A stretch of 64,000 nucleotides of DNA, taken from the NCBI GenBank assembly GCA_013398015.1, contig VZRR01013406.1:186412-250411 (forward strand). The letters are read 5' to 3'. The notes under the pieces are model-generated. The model saw only the letters and a program-made list of their open reading frames with translations. It made no database searches and was not told the origin of the DNA. The number at the start of each line of letters is the position of its first letter. The stretch's first letter is position 1. A program made the translations under genes and the position numbers. Positions 49,781 through 61,799 of the stretch are shown in pieces. This DNA comes from Oreocharis arfaki. Taxonomy: Eukaryota > Chordata > Aves > Passeriformes > Paramythiidae.

Positions 49781-50913
49781 CCAAAGAGACCATTTTGTTC
49801 TATATTAGACAATGAATATAAAAAGTGTAATTTCTGAACAAATAAAAATGAGAATAATTTAAATAGAATGAAGGCAATTCTACATGCATAACGAAATCCA
49901 GATTTTCCGTCTTGTGTAGAGTTATGTATGGCATCATGACTATTTTTTTTTCTGAATTTATCAATTTAAAATATATGGGGATTGTAAGGCAAGGCTATGG
50001 ATATTTATGATACAGATAACTGTTGAAATAAAATGAATGTGGAATTATTTTTTAATCCTCTGCTTAGCTGGTTAAGTGAAAGCTAAATCCACATTTTTTT
50101 TGAATGATAAATTTTAAAAAGTAAATGACTTTTAAATTGTATTTATTTTGACTTGGAAAGGAGTAAAAAACAAAACTTAGATAAATCAGAAGATGAAAAT
50201 AAGCTTCAGATATTCTTCATCAGCTTGTCAATTGTTTATGAACCACACTTTTCACAGCTATTATTGTACAGCCATTTATAGGACAGAAGCTGAGCCTTCC
50301 CAAAAGCATGAGTTTCTAAAAGTGGCTCATTGAAAAGAGAGCATAAAAGCCCAGGAAAACTCCTTGGTAATATAAATTACTTTTCACTTCCACAAATCTC
50401 CTTAAGAAACTTAGCAAAAAAAGGGTTGCACAGACAGAAATATAAAATTGTTACCCGTGCTTTGCAGAACATTTAATTTTCTCATGTATTATTAACTATA
50501 ATATTTAGCAGTTCTATATTGCTTTCATTCTGAGGATTTGAAAGCCCTTTTGCAATTAGGAATGAATTACTGAATGCAAGAAAATCATATTCTCTAAAAA
50601 TTCCAGACCAGTAACATTATTCCAGGATATTTTCTGGCAGTATTTTCTGAAGACAGCAGTAGGCCAAGAACCACAAACAAATACTAAATTAAGAATTTTA
50701 TAGTTTTTATTGGTTTTTATTTTAATCTTCCAGGTTGACCTAATTGTGACCTTCTGTTTTAAAGAATGATATAAAAAGTTTCCTTTCAGACTATGGGGGA
50801 GGGGAACTAGAGTTGTTAGAAAAACCTTTTGTGACAGCAGGCTTTGAAAAGAACATCCTGTGCAAATGAAAATGTAATTGCAAAACTGGCTGTAACAGAT
50901 CATGATGGTAAAG

Positions 50914-50936
50914 AAAACCAAACCAAACCAAACCAG
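50914..50936 (+). repeat. (AAACC)n short tandem repeat
   Basis: Four consecutive AAACC-type units are visible (AAAACCAAACCAAACCAAAC and one more). It is a microsatellite-scale repeat. Confidence 0.85.
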
Positions 50937-51203
50937 TCAAAAAATGGTAAATAATTTCTCTGACTCCTGAGACAACACAGCTTAGTTACCGGACATTAAA
51001 ATGTTTTCAGCTTGCTCACAGCAGAGAACATAACAAAAGGGTTAGTCTTGTGCAGGCAGATGGAAACAGCAGTCACTCACTAATAAAATGCATAAAGCTG
51101 AGATGGCAGGAGCTTTTCTGTTAGTGATGGCTAAAGACTAGAGGGAACACCACTGTATCTTGGTGTCTAATTGTCCCACTTGTGTGCATATATACACACA
51201 GAA

Positions 51204-51250
51204 ATATATTTATATATATATATATATATATATGTAAATGTATATGTAAA
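51204..51250. repeat. (TA)n microsatellite
   Basis: An uninterrupted TA run of about 11.5 units at 51211-51233 is flanked by interrupted TATA/TGTA units on both sides. It is a likely polymorphic site. Confidence 0.92.
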
Positions 51251-51820
51251 TTCAGTTAAAGACGTCAACTAACACATGCTGGAATACTTCACCAGTTCCT
51301 GTGCTGCACAATGCCATGGCACATTGTTCAGTAGCAAACTCTACATTTGATCATTTGGTGGATTTCCATACATGAACAACTCATGAGCTCAGCCAGCCGT
51401 GTAAGATAGGGAGGGATTTCATAACTGTGGGATGGTATAAAGGATGCTTTTGTAGGAAGTATCAGGTTTTTAAAATTATCTTTACAAATAGTATTTACTT
51501 CTGTTTGTTATCATGAATTACTTTTCCTAATAGTAGTGATAAATAGACTTACAGATAATTCATTTTAATATTACTGGCTATTGAAGTTACTGCTACATAT
51601 TTCTTAAATCCAAAGAGATAACTGTATTTCTCAGAAAAGTCTCTCTAGAATAGCACATGGAATTTTATACTTTCCTTGTGCGTTTCAGGACTATCAAAAA
51701 ATCTGGCTTTGTATATCTGAATTCTGATGATAAGGTATTGTGCAATGATACTTTAAGCAATATTCTGCAATTTGCAGGAAATCACATTTCTTTTTTGCTT
51801 CCATATAAAAGTTCTGTGTT

Positions 51821-51840
51821 ATGCAAATTCCCATTTGCAT
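51821..51840. promoter_or_regulatory. Inverted pair of octamer (ATGCAAAT) motifs
   Basis: ATGCAAAT (51821-51828), a 4-bp spacer TCCC, and ATTTGCAT (51833-51840) are seen directly. ATGCAAAT is the classical octamer bound by POU-domain factors such as OCT1/OCT2. Two exact copies in inverted orientation with a short spacer could form a dimer site. There is no promoter or gene nearby, so an enhancer role is only inference. Confidence 0.35.
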
Positions 51841-52787
51841 TCTCAACTTCTGTTGATTCTGGATTTTTGTTGTTGTTGGGTTTTTATGATGTTGTTGTTG
51901 TTCTAATTTCTACCACCAGTTCGTATTTTGTAAAAAGCCATATAGTAGTCTTGCAAATATAATTATTCACTTAAGTTTAGGTAACATTATATTTTTCTTC
52001 CACGGAAATGTGTATAGATGCATGTTCGTGTAAATGCACATATGGACATTCCAAGACTGTCCAATCCAAACACAATTTAGACATCTCATGTCTTACTTAG
52101 TGATTCTAAACATCTTCTCTATTTAGTCTATTTATTATCAAGTGATTTGGTAGTGGCTTTCTGATGAGTTTCCCTGACAGATTTCGTTATGAATTTTATT
52201 GAAGATTCTTTTGAGAAGTTCTGACATTTCTAATGTTGCCATCCGTATCTGAAAATGGATGTGGAAAAATCCCAGGGTTTTTTAGAAGTGTCTTGTCTTT
52301 GCCATTCAGCTTAGGTGTGGTTGTGATATAATCAGCTAAATGCCAAGATTTCTTTTTTGTACCTTGTTTCCTCTGGAAAGATGTAGCAAACTGACCAAGA
52401 TAAAGTGAACATGAACGCCCTAATCTGTGGGCTGGGCTGATGCCAATGCCCTGGCAGCAACAACACTGGCAAATGATGAGCTAGAAATACATCGATGATT
52501 GGAAGGAAGGCTAAGCAGCTCTGATCAGCCTTTCAGTTCTACTTCACAACATCAAATAGGGCATGGAGGGAAGTACTGGGACCAAATACGAGGAGGAGGA
52601 TAAAAGTAGGAAAAAGTAATCTCTTCTTAATTACTCATCTGAGTGCTGAATGAAGTAGTGCATCTTCTCCTACCTTGCACACTACCAATAACAAAGTAGA
52701 GGTTATAACTGACATAATAGTTTCTGTAAAATGGAGGTAAGAAGGATGATCTCCACTTCTTTGATGTTATTAAGGCAGGGTTTATTA

Positions 52788-52955
52788 TCACTCAACACAG
52801 CATAATTGAGGCTGGAAGGTTCTATGGTTTAACCCTCTGCTCAGGGCAGGTCTAACTTCGAAGTTAAATCAGGTTGTTCATAACCTTATCCAAGTTAAGG
52901 TCTGAATGTCTGCAAAAATTATTTTTAACCCTTCTCCTTAGTGAAACACCTTAAT
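52788..52955 (-). mobile_element. CR1 LINE 3' region, antisense
   Basis: The plus strand shows GAGGCTGGAAGGTTCTATGG, then CCCTCTGCTCAGGGCAGGTC, TAACTTCGAAGTTAAATCAG and GTTGTTCATAACCTTATCCA. This is the order of an antisense CR1 3' UTR ('ctgctcaaagcaggtctaacttagaagttagatcaggttgctcagggccttgtcca', from memory). It is truncated on the right. Confidence 0.78.
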
Positions 52956-53064
52956 TCAACTCATTGAAATTAATATTTACTCTATATTAAATAGGCTCTA
53001 TATTAAAAGGCTTAAACTGGACAAGATTAGATTAAGTCAAGCAGACCAAATTAGAAGCTGTTGT

Positions 53065-53883
53065 ATTTAGGTTTTTCTGCAAAACCCTAATTCTGTCACT
53101 CTCAGTATCAGGAAATAGCTTTCAGTTACTGATCAGGTGCTGTCTTACAGCTCCCACTTTCACTCTACCTCCTAAGCTCATTCAATGCATGAGTACACAA
53201 AGAGAGAAAATAATTTCACGTAAGTACATTATGTCTGATATTTTCTCACTATCAAGGGAAATGTAATAACTTCCGCTGTCCAAGCTAATTTATTTCATTA
53301 AAATAGTTCTACTTAATAAGCAATAGTCAAATATGGAAGCCTTCAATTGCTGCTCATTCTACAAAATAAAACCTCAGGCCTTTTAAATGAATTTAAAAGG
53401 GACTTGTTTCTTTCCTTTTTATTTCTACCACTCCTATTCCAGATATATATACACACCTAAAAATATGTATATATTGCGTAAGTATGTGCAAGAAAGACTA
53501 CAAACATCAGAATTATCTTACAAAAATAAAGGAAAATACTCAGTAAATATATATATATATATATGTATATATAATATATCAGCAGAAGCAAACATAAGGA
53601 GAATAAATGAACACATTGTGTTCAATCACTCTGGTATAAAGAACACTACTTTACTTATGCCACGGAGAAAAGGTCCACTCTTTTTTGAAGGAATACCTAT
53701 CAATTAATCAAAGTTCAGAAGATCCTAAATACAACTAGGAACAGTAGTTGTCTTGTCTTTTCCTCTCCATTTTGACTCACAAACATACTGGAGCTATTTT
53801 AAGCCAGAGCATACATTTCAAGAATAATAGCCCTGATTTTGTAATCAATAAAACATTTTTAGGGACTCTTTTTTTTTTTTTTT
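53065..53883 (+). repeat. 820-bp direct duplication, copy 1
   Basis: This block is repeated with an offset of exactly 820 bp at 53885-54703. Reading line by line I found a single substitution (A at 53813, T at 54633), and even the internal (AT)n run is identical in length. Copy 1 ends in a T-run of 15, immediately followed by an N. Identical 106-codon frames in both copies (53387-53707 and 54207-54527) are by-products and not genes. Confidence 0.97.
53547..53576. repeat. (AT)n microsatellite in duplication copy 1
   Basis: AT-dinucleotide run with a TG interruption. An identical run lies 820 bp downstream at 54367-54396. Confidence 0.88.
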
Positions 53884-53884
53884 N
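53884..53884. other. Ambiguous base N at the duplication junction
   Basis: A single N separates the T-run that ends copy 1 from the first base of copy 2. A lone N at the joint of a near-perfect duplication points to a consensus or gap-filling problem and not to biology. Confidence 0.95.
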
Positions 53885-54713
53885 ATTTAGGTTTTTCTGC
53901 AAAACCCTAATTCTGTCACTCTCAGTATCAGGAAATAGCTTTCAGTTACTGATCAGGTGCTGTCTTACAGCTCCCACTTTCACTCTACCTCCTAAGCTCA
54001 TTCAATGCATGAGTACACAAAGAGAGAAAATAATTTCACGTAAGTACATTATGTCTGATATTTTCTCACTATCAAGGGAAATGTAATAACTTCCGCTGTC
54101 CAAGCTAATTTATTTCATTAAAATAGTTCTACTTAATAAGCAATAGTCAAATATGGAAGCCTTCAATTGCTGCTCATTCTACAAAATAAAACCTCAGGCC
54201 TTTTAAATGAATTTAAAAGGGACTTGTTTCTTTCCTTTTTATTTCTACCACTCCTATTCCAGATATATATACACACCTAAAAATATGTATATATTGCGTA
54301 AGTATGTGCAAGAAAGACTACAAACATCAGAATTATCTTACAAAAATAAAGGAAAATACTCAGTAAATATATATATATATATATGTATATATAATATATC
54401 AGCAGAAGCAAACATAAGGAGAATAAATGAACACATTGTGTTCAATCACTCTGGTATAAAGAACACTACTTTACTTATGCCACGGAGAAAAGGTCCACTC
54501 TTTTTTGAAGGAATACCTATCAATTAATCAAAGTTCAGAAGATCCTAAATACAACTAGGAACAGTAGTTGTCTTGTCTTTTCCTCTCCATTTTGACTCAC
54601 AAACATACTGGAGCTATTTTAAGCCAGAGCATTCATTTCAAGAATAATAGCCCTGATTTTGTAATCAATAAAACATTTTTAGGGACTCTTTTTTTTTTTT
54701 TTTTTTTTTTTTT
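53885..54713 (+). repeat. 820-bp direct duplication, copy 2
   Basis: Second copy of 53065-53883, starting ATTTAG just after the N. It ends in a longer T-run of 25 (54689-54713) and then continues into unique sequence (CTGCTTGAATCAG). The differing poly-T lengths (15 and 25) are typical of homopolymer read errors. Confidence 0.97.
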
Positions 54714-57189
54714 CTGCTTGAATCAGATTCTTAGGACAAGAACTCAAGAATCAAGAAACGTGGCCTTAAGATGCCTTGAAACCCTTCCAATTCCATTTTT
54801 CAGGTCCAATTTCAGCTCCAGTTAGAAGTCACTATAGTTACTGAAAGTGAAGATAACCAGATAAACCAACCTTAAATCATTAAGTTCTCCACCCCCAAAA
54901 TTTGTGCCAAAGGAAGAGAAGAAGATTTTCCAGTCAGCTGCCTAATCTAGCCGCTTGGTTACTTCCAGCAAAGAGCAACGGCACAACACAGGTTCCAACA
55001 TCCAACCCCTGGTTTATATTAAAAATCACGTNGAGTTATTAGAAAGTCTCCTCAATTAGAAGCAAAGAACTGAAATTAAATCATCTAACTTTGTTCCTTT
55101 TTTGCCCACAAATTTCACATAATGGGGCAGCTTGGCTTTTTTATTTCTTCTCACTGACCACGTGCCATTGTTGCCCATTAGATTTTGCACACATTTTTCT
55201 TTCTCAGTGGTGCCCTTTACTTCTGTTCAACAGGGCCACATGAATTATTTGTGGCTCACTCTTCAGCCTGTGGAATATACAAATAGATGCTAATAGTCTC
55301 CAAGGCAAGATGTGTTCATTTTGCAGAAAAGAAAGCTCTGGAGGAGCTGCTGGTGCTTGTCTCATGGGCAACATGATCAGGAAAGCTTCAAATGGAGCAG
55401 GGTGTCCATTTGCTCGATGGGTTAGCCGGTACCTACACTCCTCCTCCAATATGCTCACTAAAGGCTGTTCTCTATGTCCCATGGTGCAAGGGATGTCATG
55501 GTTCTAGGCTAACCCTGCATCCCCCCTGCATCATGATCATATGGATGTGGAGACACCAAATATGTGGAATCTTAAAACATGGCTTGTTCCTTTTCGCACA
55601 AGTAGAGTATGTTGTTTTCCTTTGAAACCTCAGATCATGAGAGCTGTATTTCCATATGACTGTCAGACATCAAAATACTTGGGGGTCTTCTGGCTGAGGA
55701 AGAAAAAAATGCTGTACCATACCTTTAGTGAATACTACTTTTAGAGTTATCTAGCTTTGCAAGTAACTAAGAACTTCTTCATACCTGACAGCTCAAAGGA
55801 ATATAATTCACTCTGTGCACTACACACTATTAAATGTATGCAACCTGTGAGTGTTCGTTCTGATGTATCCACATCCCACAGATCTGATGACACATCTGTG
55901 TTGCATCATCTTTACCACTCACCAGGGTCATTAATTGAATGTGATTCTGGAGTGCTGTTTGTGCAAAAGAAAGTTACCTACTCTAGTTTTGGAACCAGGT
56001 GATAATCTGTAGATATTAGGTACATAGTCTGACACGTGGCTACACTTGGAGTCTTATTCTTCATGGGCTAAGTAATTAAGTAATTCAGATTAATTACTAA
56101 AATGCTAACACCAAAACCAGATACTCCTACACAAAAGATGTGTCAGATGCTTCACTTCTTAGTATTACCATCAGCATTTCTGCTCACCACCTATCCCACA
56201 ACTTGTCATGTCTGATGGCACAGGCAGCTCTTTGCTTAAAGGTATGTTGAGAACATTTCATAAGCCTCTGAATGTCTGCTGTCCCCAAAAACAGGCTTTC
56301 TTTAAAAGAATCTTTTAAGAGCTGAACGCCTCAAATTTTCTTTCATATCTATACTTGTGAATATTGCCTGTTTCACTTCATAATTTTAAATTTCAAGAAC
56401 AAACCAATTTCTGATTTCTTCGTTATGTAAACATGGAGGTGCTGAATACATCAAAATCATTTGAAACTGCCAGTAGATATTAATGTCAAATCTATTCACA
56501 TTTCTTAATCATGGAAACATGTTCATATTTAACAGGCTGTTACCTGTTAGAGGCTAAACAACTTTTTTATTGACAAATGCAAGCTCCAAAGACTGTTTAA
56601 AGAAATGGTAATGTTTTTATCATAACTATTAAAATTTAAAGAATCTTCAAGAGTCAAGACTAAAGTTGCTTGAGTTTATGTAAAGCTGAATTTCATCTGT
56701 TAAACATTGATGAAGCTGAAAGCAGAGTAAACATATTTTACAGCTATTCAGTAAAAATTCTAGTGCAAGAAAATGGAACAAGTGTGTTCAGAGATACTGT
56801 GTCACAGGTTTAGACTACACATTTGCAACTAAGGATCTTACAAAGATTTTGACCCAACGAAAGAATGCAAACAATTTAATTTAAGGCGTAGCCAAGCATG
56901 AAAGAGAAATATTTTCATCTCAAAATTGAAGAAAAAGGGCAGTATAAAAACATGGTTAATAGGGCCATCAATTCTCTCTCTTTCCTGTCCAAATGGCAGT
57001 CACCACTATTCATGGTGTTCAGTTCTGCAAATACACATCAAACAGGACAGTGCTTTGAAGAACTCCACTCAAGTTTCTGCATTTAATTGGGTTTTTTTCT
57101 GTTTGTGTAGAAATAACCCATGTTTTCCTCCTCTAGACATCTCAGGTTTTCCCATGAACTGATAAAAAACAGATCATCACTAACTCTTA
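54714..57189. other. Unique DNA, no gene recognised
   Basis: No gene is supported. The segment 55200-55560 is less AT-rich than its flanks and contains overlapping frames of 65 to 92 codons on both strands, none of which resembles a known protein. A second ambiguous base (N) is at 55032. Confidence 0.5.
55032..55032. other. Ambiguous base N
   Basis: A single N lies in otherwise ordinary sequence (AATCACGTNGAGTTATT). Together with the N at 53884 it marks this part of the assembly as lower quality. Confidence 0.95.
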
Positions 57190-57265
57190 ATGAAGAGTGT
57201 CCCTATACATGGGAAGGGAGTTAGAAGGTGATCTTTAAGATCCCTTCCAACTCTGTGAAGTCAGG
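57190..57265 (+). mobile_element. Small CR1-like 3' fragment, sense
   Basis: GGGAGTTAGAAGGTGATCTT followed by TAAGATCCCTTCCAACTCTG matches the sense CR1 3' UTR phrase 'ggactagatgatctttaaggtcccttccaac'. It is short, and the flanks are not recognisable. Confidence 0.55.
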
Positions 57266-57539
57266 AGGCACTTCCATTTTGGAAGAAAAACAACAAAGTT
57301 TGATTGTCAGCAGTCTACTTCTAATAATATGGATTGAAACTTTGTTAAAACTCAGTATTAGTCATCACTTGTTTTCTTTCTAGTAGTTTTTGAGTGTTTT
57401 AATTGATAGGATAGTTAAAAATAAAAATAGGTCAGAGAGCACAAGAGGGAAAACCTTCATTTAGAAAAAAAAAATTATGAGTCAATTGAGCAAATTGGCA
57501 TTTTTTGCCATGGAAAGAAATCACAAAGTTTTTGAGGGA

Positions 57540-58495
57540 CCTGGTTGAGAACCCTTGTTGTTCAACAAATTTATAAATAAGCTGGAAAAGGACACAAAGT
57601 GTAGTGACAAAGGCTGCAGTCCAGCTGAAAGGAATTGCAGAAGGACTTCATGAGACTGGAACAAAATGTGTGGTAAAATTCAATGTAAACAAATATAAAG
57701 CAATAAACATAGAAAAAAACATTTTGTACTTCACATAAAATGATGGTTTCTTGCATTCACCATTGCCTTGCAGGAGTGAGGTTATCTCTGATAACCCTTT
57801 TAACAGCATAGATTATGATTGATTGGATAGCAAGTGCCATGAAAATGTCAGTTCACTGTTTGGTAGCTGTCAGAAAAGTAAAGGGAATGCCAGAAAAAAT
57901 AATAGAGAAAAAACCAGAAAGCATTAATATGTCACTGGTATAAATCCATGGGTAGCTTGCATCTTGAAATGTTGCATTGCATACTGTGATATTTCAAAAG
58001 GGATATAGAGAACTAGAAAGCTTCACAAAAGCACAGCCAGGAAGATCAAAGGTATGCTGTGGCTTCTGTGTGAAGAATGAATATGCTGGGACACTGCATG
58101 TTGGGCCAGTGACATCTGAGAGGAGTTATGACAATGATCTATAGGACTGTATCTGGCATGGTGAGATTGGAGGGAGTTCAGTGGTTCAAAACCTTGAGAG
58201 CACCACATGAAGGCAGGAGAAACCACTCTCAAAACAAACACAATTAGGTTCTTCATGCAAAGAGCATCTGAGGTGTAAGGCTGTTGGCTGAAATATAGAT
58301 GTCTAACAGGATTGAAGAGTAAATGGGCAGAAAAGAACTATTTCTGATTACAAAATCTGTCAGCAGAAAACAGCTGAAGGCAGGGAGGGTGTTCATTTGC
58401 CATTTGTTATGCTCGCATCCGATTTTATCCTTGTTTGAAATAGGATATCTAGTTAGATGGCCTTAGGTCACATTCAATACATAATACTGTTTTAA
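57540..58495 (+). mobile_element. Ancient CR1 LINE, sense, ORF2 3' part plus 3' UTR
   Basis: Ordered short matches to an old amniote-type CR1 run through the whole block. They include TTCAACAAATTTATAAATAAGC at the start, GTAAAATTCAATGTAAACAA, TCACATAAAATGATGGTTTC, GTCAGAAAAGTAAAGGGAAT, GTATAAATCCATGGGTAGCT and GAGCACCACATGAAGGCAGG. The end is GGATATCTAGTTAGATGGCC, equivalent to 'ggatactgggctagatggacc' just before the CR1 terminus. Stops and indels are frequent. The family call uses my memory of the turtle/crocodile-type CR1 consensus, in which every block appears in this order. Confidence 0.7.
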
Positions 58496-61400
58496 GGCAT
58501 GGCAAAAAGTGAGTCATGTCTCTGTATTAGCTGTAAGGGATTCACAGACTAGCATCTGAATTATGCTTTCCATTTTCTCTCTGAATAATGACGCTCAAGT
58601 GAGTAATTTTTAAGATACATTTTTTAAGCCTCAGCAATTCAAAATATTATTTTTATTTTACAAAAAAGTCCATTATTATTATTATTTCAATTAAATATGT
58701 GATCAATTGTTATTATTTATTATATTATTATCTCTTTAGAAAGGGTGTTGGTTTATGTGTGCCATAGATGACTGCTTTGTCAGACTTGGCACCTGCCCAC
58801 CTGGCCCTTTTCAGCAAGGCAAGAGACATTCTGCAACCCCTCAAGTTCCCTAAATATGTCCTTGGTGAGATGTTTCTGCTTTGTTTGGCTTTGATCCTTC
58901 CAAGGGAAGCATAATTTCTCTTTCCAACCACATATATTTTGTTCCTAATATTTTACTTTCAATAGAAAAAGAGAAATGAGAAATGTGGCTAGACTTAGTG
59001 TTTGTTATTTGGGGCACCATCTAGAGACAAAAGCTCACAATTTCACATACAGTTTTAGCTAATCTTAAAAACTTATTACCTGTCTGACTGCTTAACACCT
59101 CTCACAATCTTAGTAAGTGTCACACATTAAGGATACAGTGTTCATAAGAACCTTTTTTTTTTTTTTCAGGATTTCCTTCACTGCTTGTTACTGTTGATGG
59201 CTCTCTTTCCATAGGTTAATTTTCCTTGGAGTTAGGTTTTGGGGTTAAAATTTTATAAGTTTCTGAAATTTCTGTGTTTATCTAGCTGTCTCAGATATTT
59301 AACAGTGATCCCTTCTCTGCCAGAGAGGTGAACTACAGATACGGTGTGGGGAATTAGCCCTGAGGCTTGGGCAACTTGCACAGGGATGAAACTTGCTGCC
59401 AAACTCTTCTCTGCCAAACAAGTGCTGAGGTACTCAGGTTTTAGATATGCATTGCTTACACGTGCACTCTTCTAGCTCCTGATCCTGATGCGTTTCTTGC
59501 CACCTCTGCAGATATCACATGGCAGTAATGGGCTGTTGGTATTAACACTGTGTGATCAATCTGGACGCATACTTGCAAAGAGACATATCCCAAAACCATT
59601 ATTAGAAGTCAATGTAACAATATATCATGCAAAGTCAGTGAATCCTTTATAATCAAAAACCCTGGTGGGATCTCCTGCCCTAAGGACTGACTGCAGGCTA
59701 CATGCCTCTCTGAGTCACTGCTCCTTTTTGGCTCTGGCTTGGCCTAAAGGCCACCCACCACATCTGACACCCCTGCAGCTCTCAGGGACAGAGCAGCCTC
59801 CTCTTTCCTCAGGTTTTGAATGTGACAGAGACAGGAGCCACATGAAGCATCCTTCCTTTCTGCTGCTCTGTCACAGCCTTTTTAAAAAATAAATAAACAC
59901 AGTGTGCTTATGATGAAACATAACTATTGAGACAGGTGTGGTATCTGTCACACTCAAAATGAGCCATAAATCAGAAAAGTCAGGAAGGAAAATTTGGTAT
60001 AGATTTTGGAAGTGATAGTAGAAGGACATTATTTTCAAGGCCTGACGAAGACCTTACTCTATTTTAATAGCAGCTGTTGACATTTTAATCTGTGTTTTTA
60101 TGTACATGGTCAAAACGTGTATATGGAAGAGGAACTAGGACTTTGGATCAAAGGCTAGCATAGCTACATCTATGGTGAAAAAAAAAAAAAAGAGAAAAAA
60201 GAAAGAACATGACTTTAACCCCAACAGACAAAATGAACAATTTGTAATAACATGATTTCATGTAGCTCATTGCCCTAGTGAGAAACCTTATGCTTCAACA
60301 ATAGTTCTGTATGAATTTTGCCTACTTAGTGTTGAGCTCCTTGGCAGATTATAATAAATGTTTTCCAAGGTTATTAATCTGTGTTACAGATGCTATTAAC
60401 AGGCATTTCAAAACTGGAAAAGGAAAAATTATATATGCTGTCTTTTGACAGAAAAAATCTTAAGGCTCTACAGGAGGTATTATAATCTATAGATTTACAA
60501 ATTACTAGGGTTTTCTTTAACTAGAAGATCTTAGCCACACACTGCCTGCCTTACTGACAGACAAGAGAGACATCATCTGCCATAGACGTGTTGGAATTTT
60601 CACTGTGTATGTTTCTTTATTGGGACTCTTTTATAGGCTATTTTTTGGCCTGCTTAGATAGGTACAATAACGCAGGAGTCATCACAATTTATATACCAGA
60701 AGCTTATGGGGTGCTCCTAGGTAGGGGGGATAAAAGGCTCTTTAATGTCTATATGGTCCATCTTATTTAGCTGTACTTCTTCCTATCTACTTCTTCAAGC
60801 CCTATTCTTATCTCAGTTATACATGTAAACCTTAGGAGTCATCCCACTAAATATATTGGAATTGTTAGGCATTTATGTCAATAGAAGAAAAAAGAATTTT
60901 TTTTCCTATACTTTTCAGATCTTTGGCACTAAGAAATATAATGACTTCTGTGGTGCTGTAATATTCTGTCATGTCAATGAAATTACTATTTATGGTACAT
61001 TAAGAATAGTTTCCTTATAGAATAAGCAGAGGATAAAAGCAGTGGGCTTACACAATGATCCACTTTTCTAGATGAAATAACTTAGCTACTTTTCTTCATA
61101 AGACATCAAAAAACCCAGCAGTATTGTATATTTAAGTACATCAAAGTACTAATATTTTCCCTGTCTCTACCACACTCCAAAAAGAAGTTCTTTCAGCATA
61201 GATTTTTATTTTGTATTTCTGACAAGTAATTAACTACATGAAGAATATAATAGAAACTAATTGGCTTTATATCTTGTTCTTGGGCTGCAAAAACATCTTA
61301 GCTATAACGGCCCCATAAGCCTGCAACACTGACCAGTAATCACTGCTATTTCACTGTTATCCATTTCCTTTAGCATTTTCATCTGAATAATAGAAGTGCC

Positions 61401-61794
61401 AGCTTTCCAGGACCTACTTTAGCCTTCCTTCCTGACCGAAAATATCCCAGAATGTTCAACGAGGCTCTTTGAATACCTGAAAACCATTTCCAAAAGGTCA
61501 GAAATTTAGAATTTTTAAATGGTTTTGAAAAGTTCATTAAAAAAAGCCAGTATTTCCTCTGTAAAATTACATTCTTCTTGAGTAGCAGCAGAGACAGGGA
61601 ATTCTAGTCAATATAGATGCCTACTTCTTATTACTTTAAAATTCATATCATTTTAATATAAGTAAAATTGTAACCATTTTATTCTTTTACTTGAAGTTAT
61701 GCTCAACAAGAAATGCAGCATCTACCATCATAGTCCAACTGTACATCTTTGCTATAGGGGCTTAGTAGGAGCTTATGTGGCCATGACACGAAAC
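58496..61794. other. Mostly unique DNA, no gene recognised
   Basis: No gene is supported. An (ATT)n-rich stretch lies at about 58660-58735. A GC-richer islet at 59650-59895 ends in an A-rich AATAAATAAA and has a 75-codon frame (59665-59892, plus) without recognisable motifs. It could be an unidentified repeat. A T-run lies at about 59153-59166 and an A-run at about 60178-60191. Confidence 0.5.
58660..58735. repeat. ATT/TTA-rich simple-sequence stretch
   Basis: Short (ATT)n runs (CCATTATTATTATTATTTC and TTATTATTTATTATATTATT) occur within an AT-rich block. It is low complexity. Confidence 0.75.
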
Positions 61795-61799
61795 CTATA

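Larger units (their letters stand above)
49781..52787. other. Unique AT-rich DNA, no gene recognised
   Basis: No gene is supported. A 121-codon minus-strand frame (50556-50921) and a 101-codon plus-strand frame (51657-51962) have no recognisable domain. The stretch holds an AAACC short tandem repeat (50914-50936), a TA microsatellite (51204-51250), an inverted octamer pair (51821-51840), and a GTT-rich tract (about 51868-51905). Confidence 0.55.

Noticed and set aside
50556..50921. 121-codon minus-strand frame
   Set aside because: AT-driven hydrophobic and lysine-rich translation with no motif, consistent with chance.
53387..54527. Two identical 106-codon frames as a duplicated gene pair
   Set aside because: They are identical only because the whole 820-bp block is duplicated. 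The translation runs through an (AT)n microsatellite (repeated Y-I), which is not protein-like.
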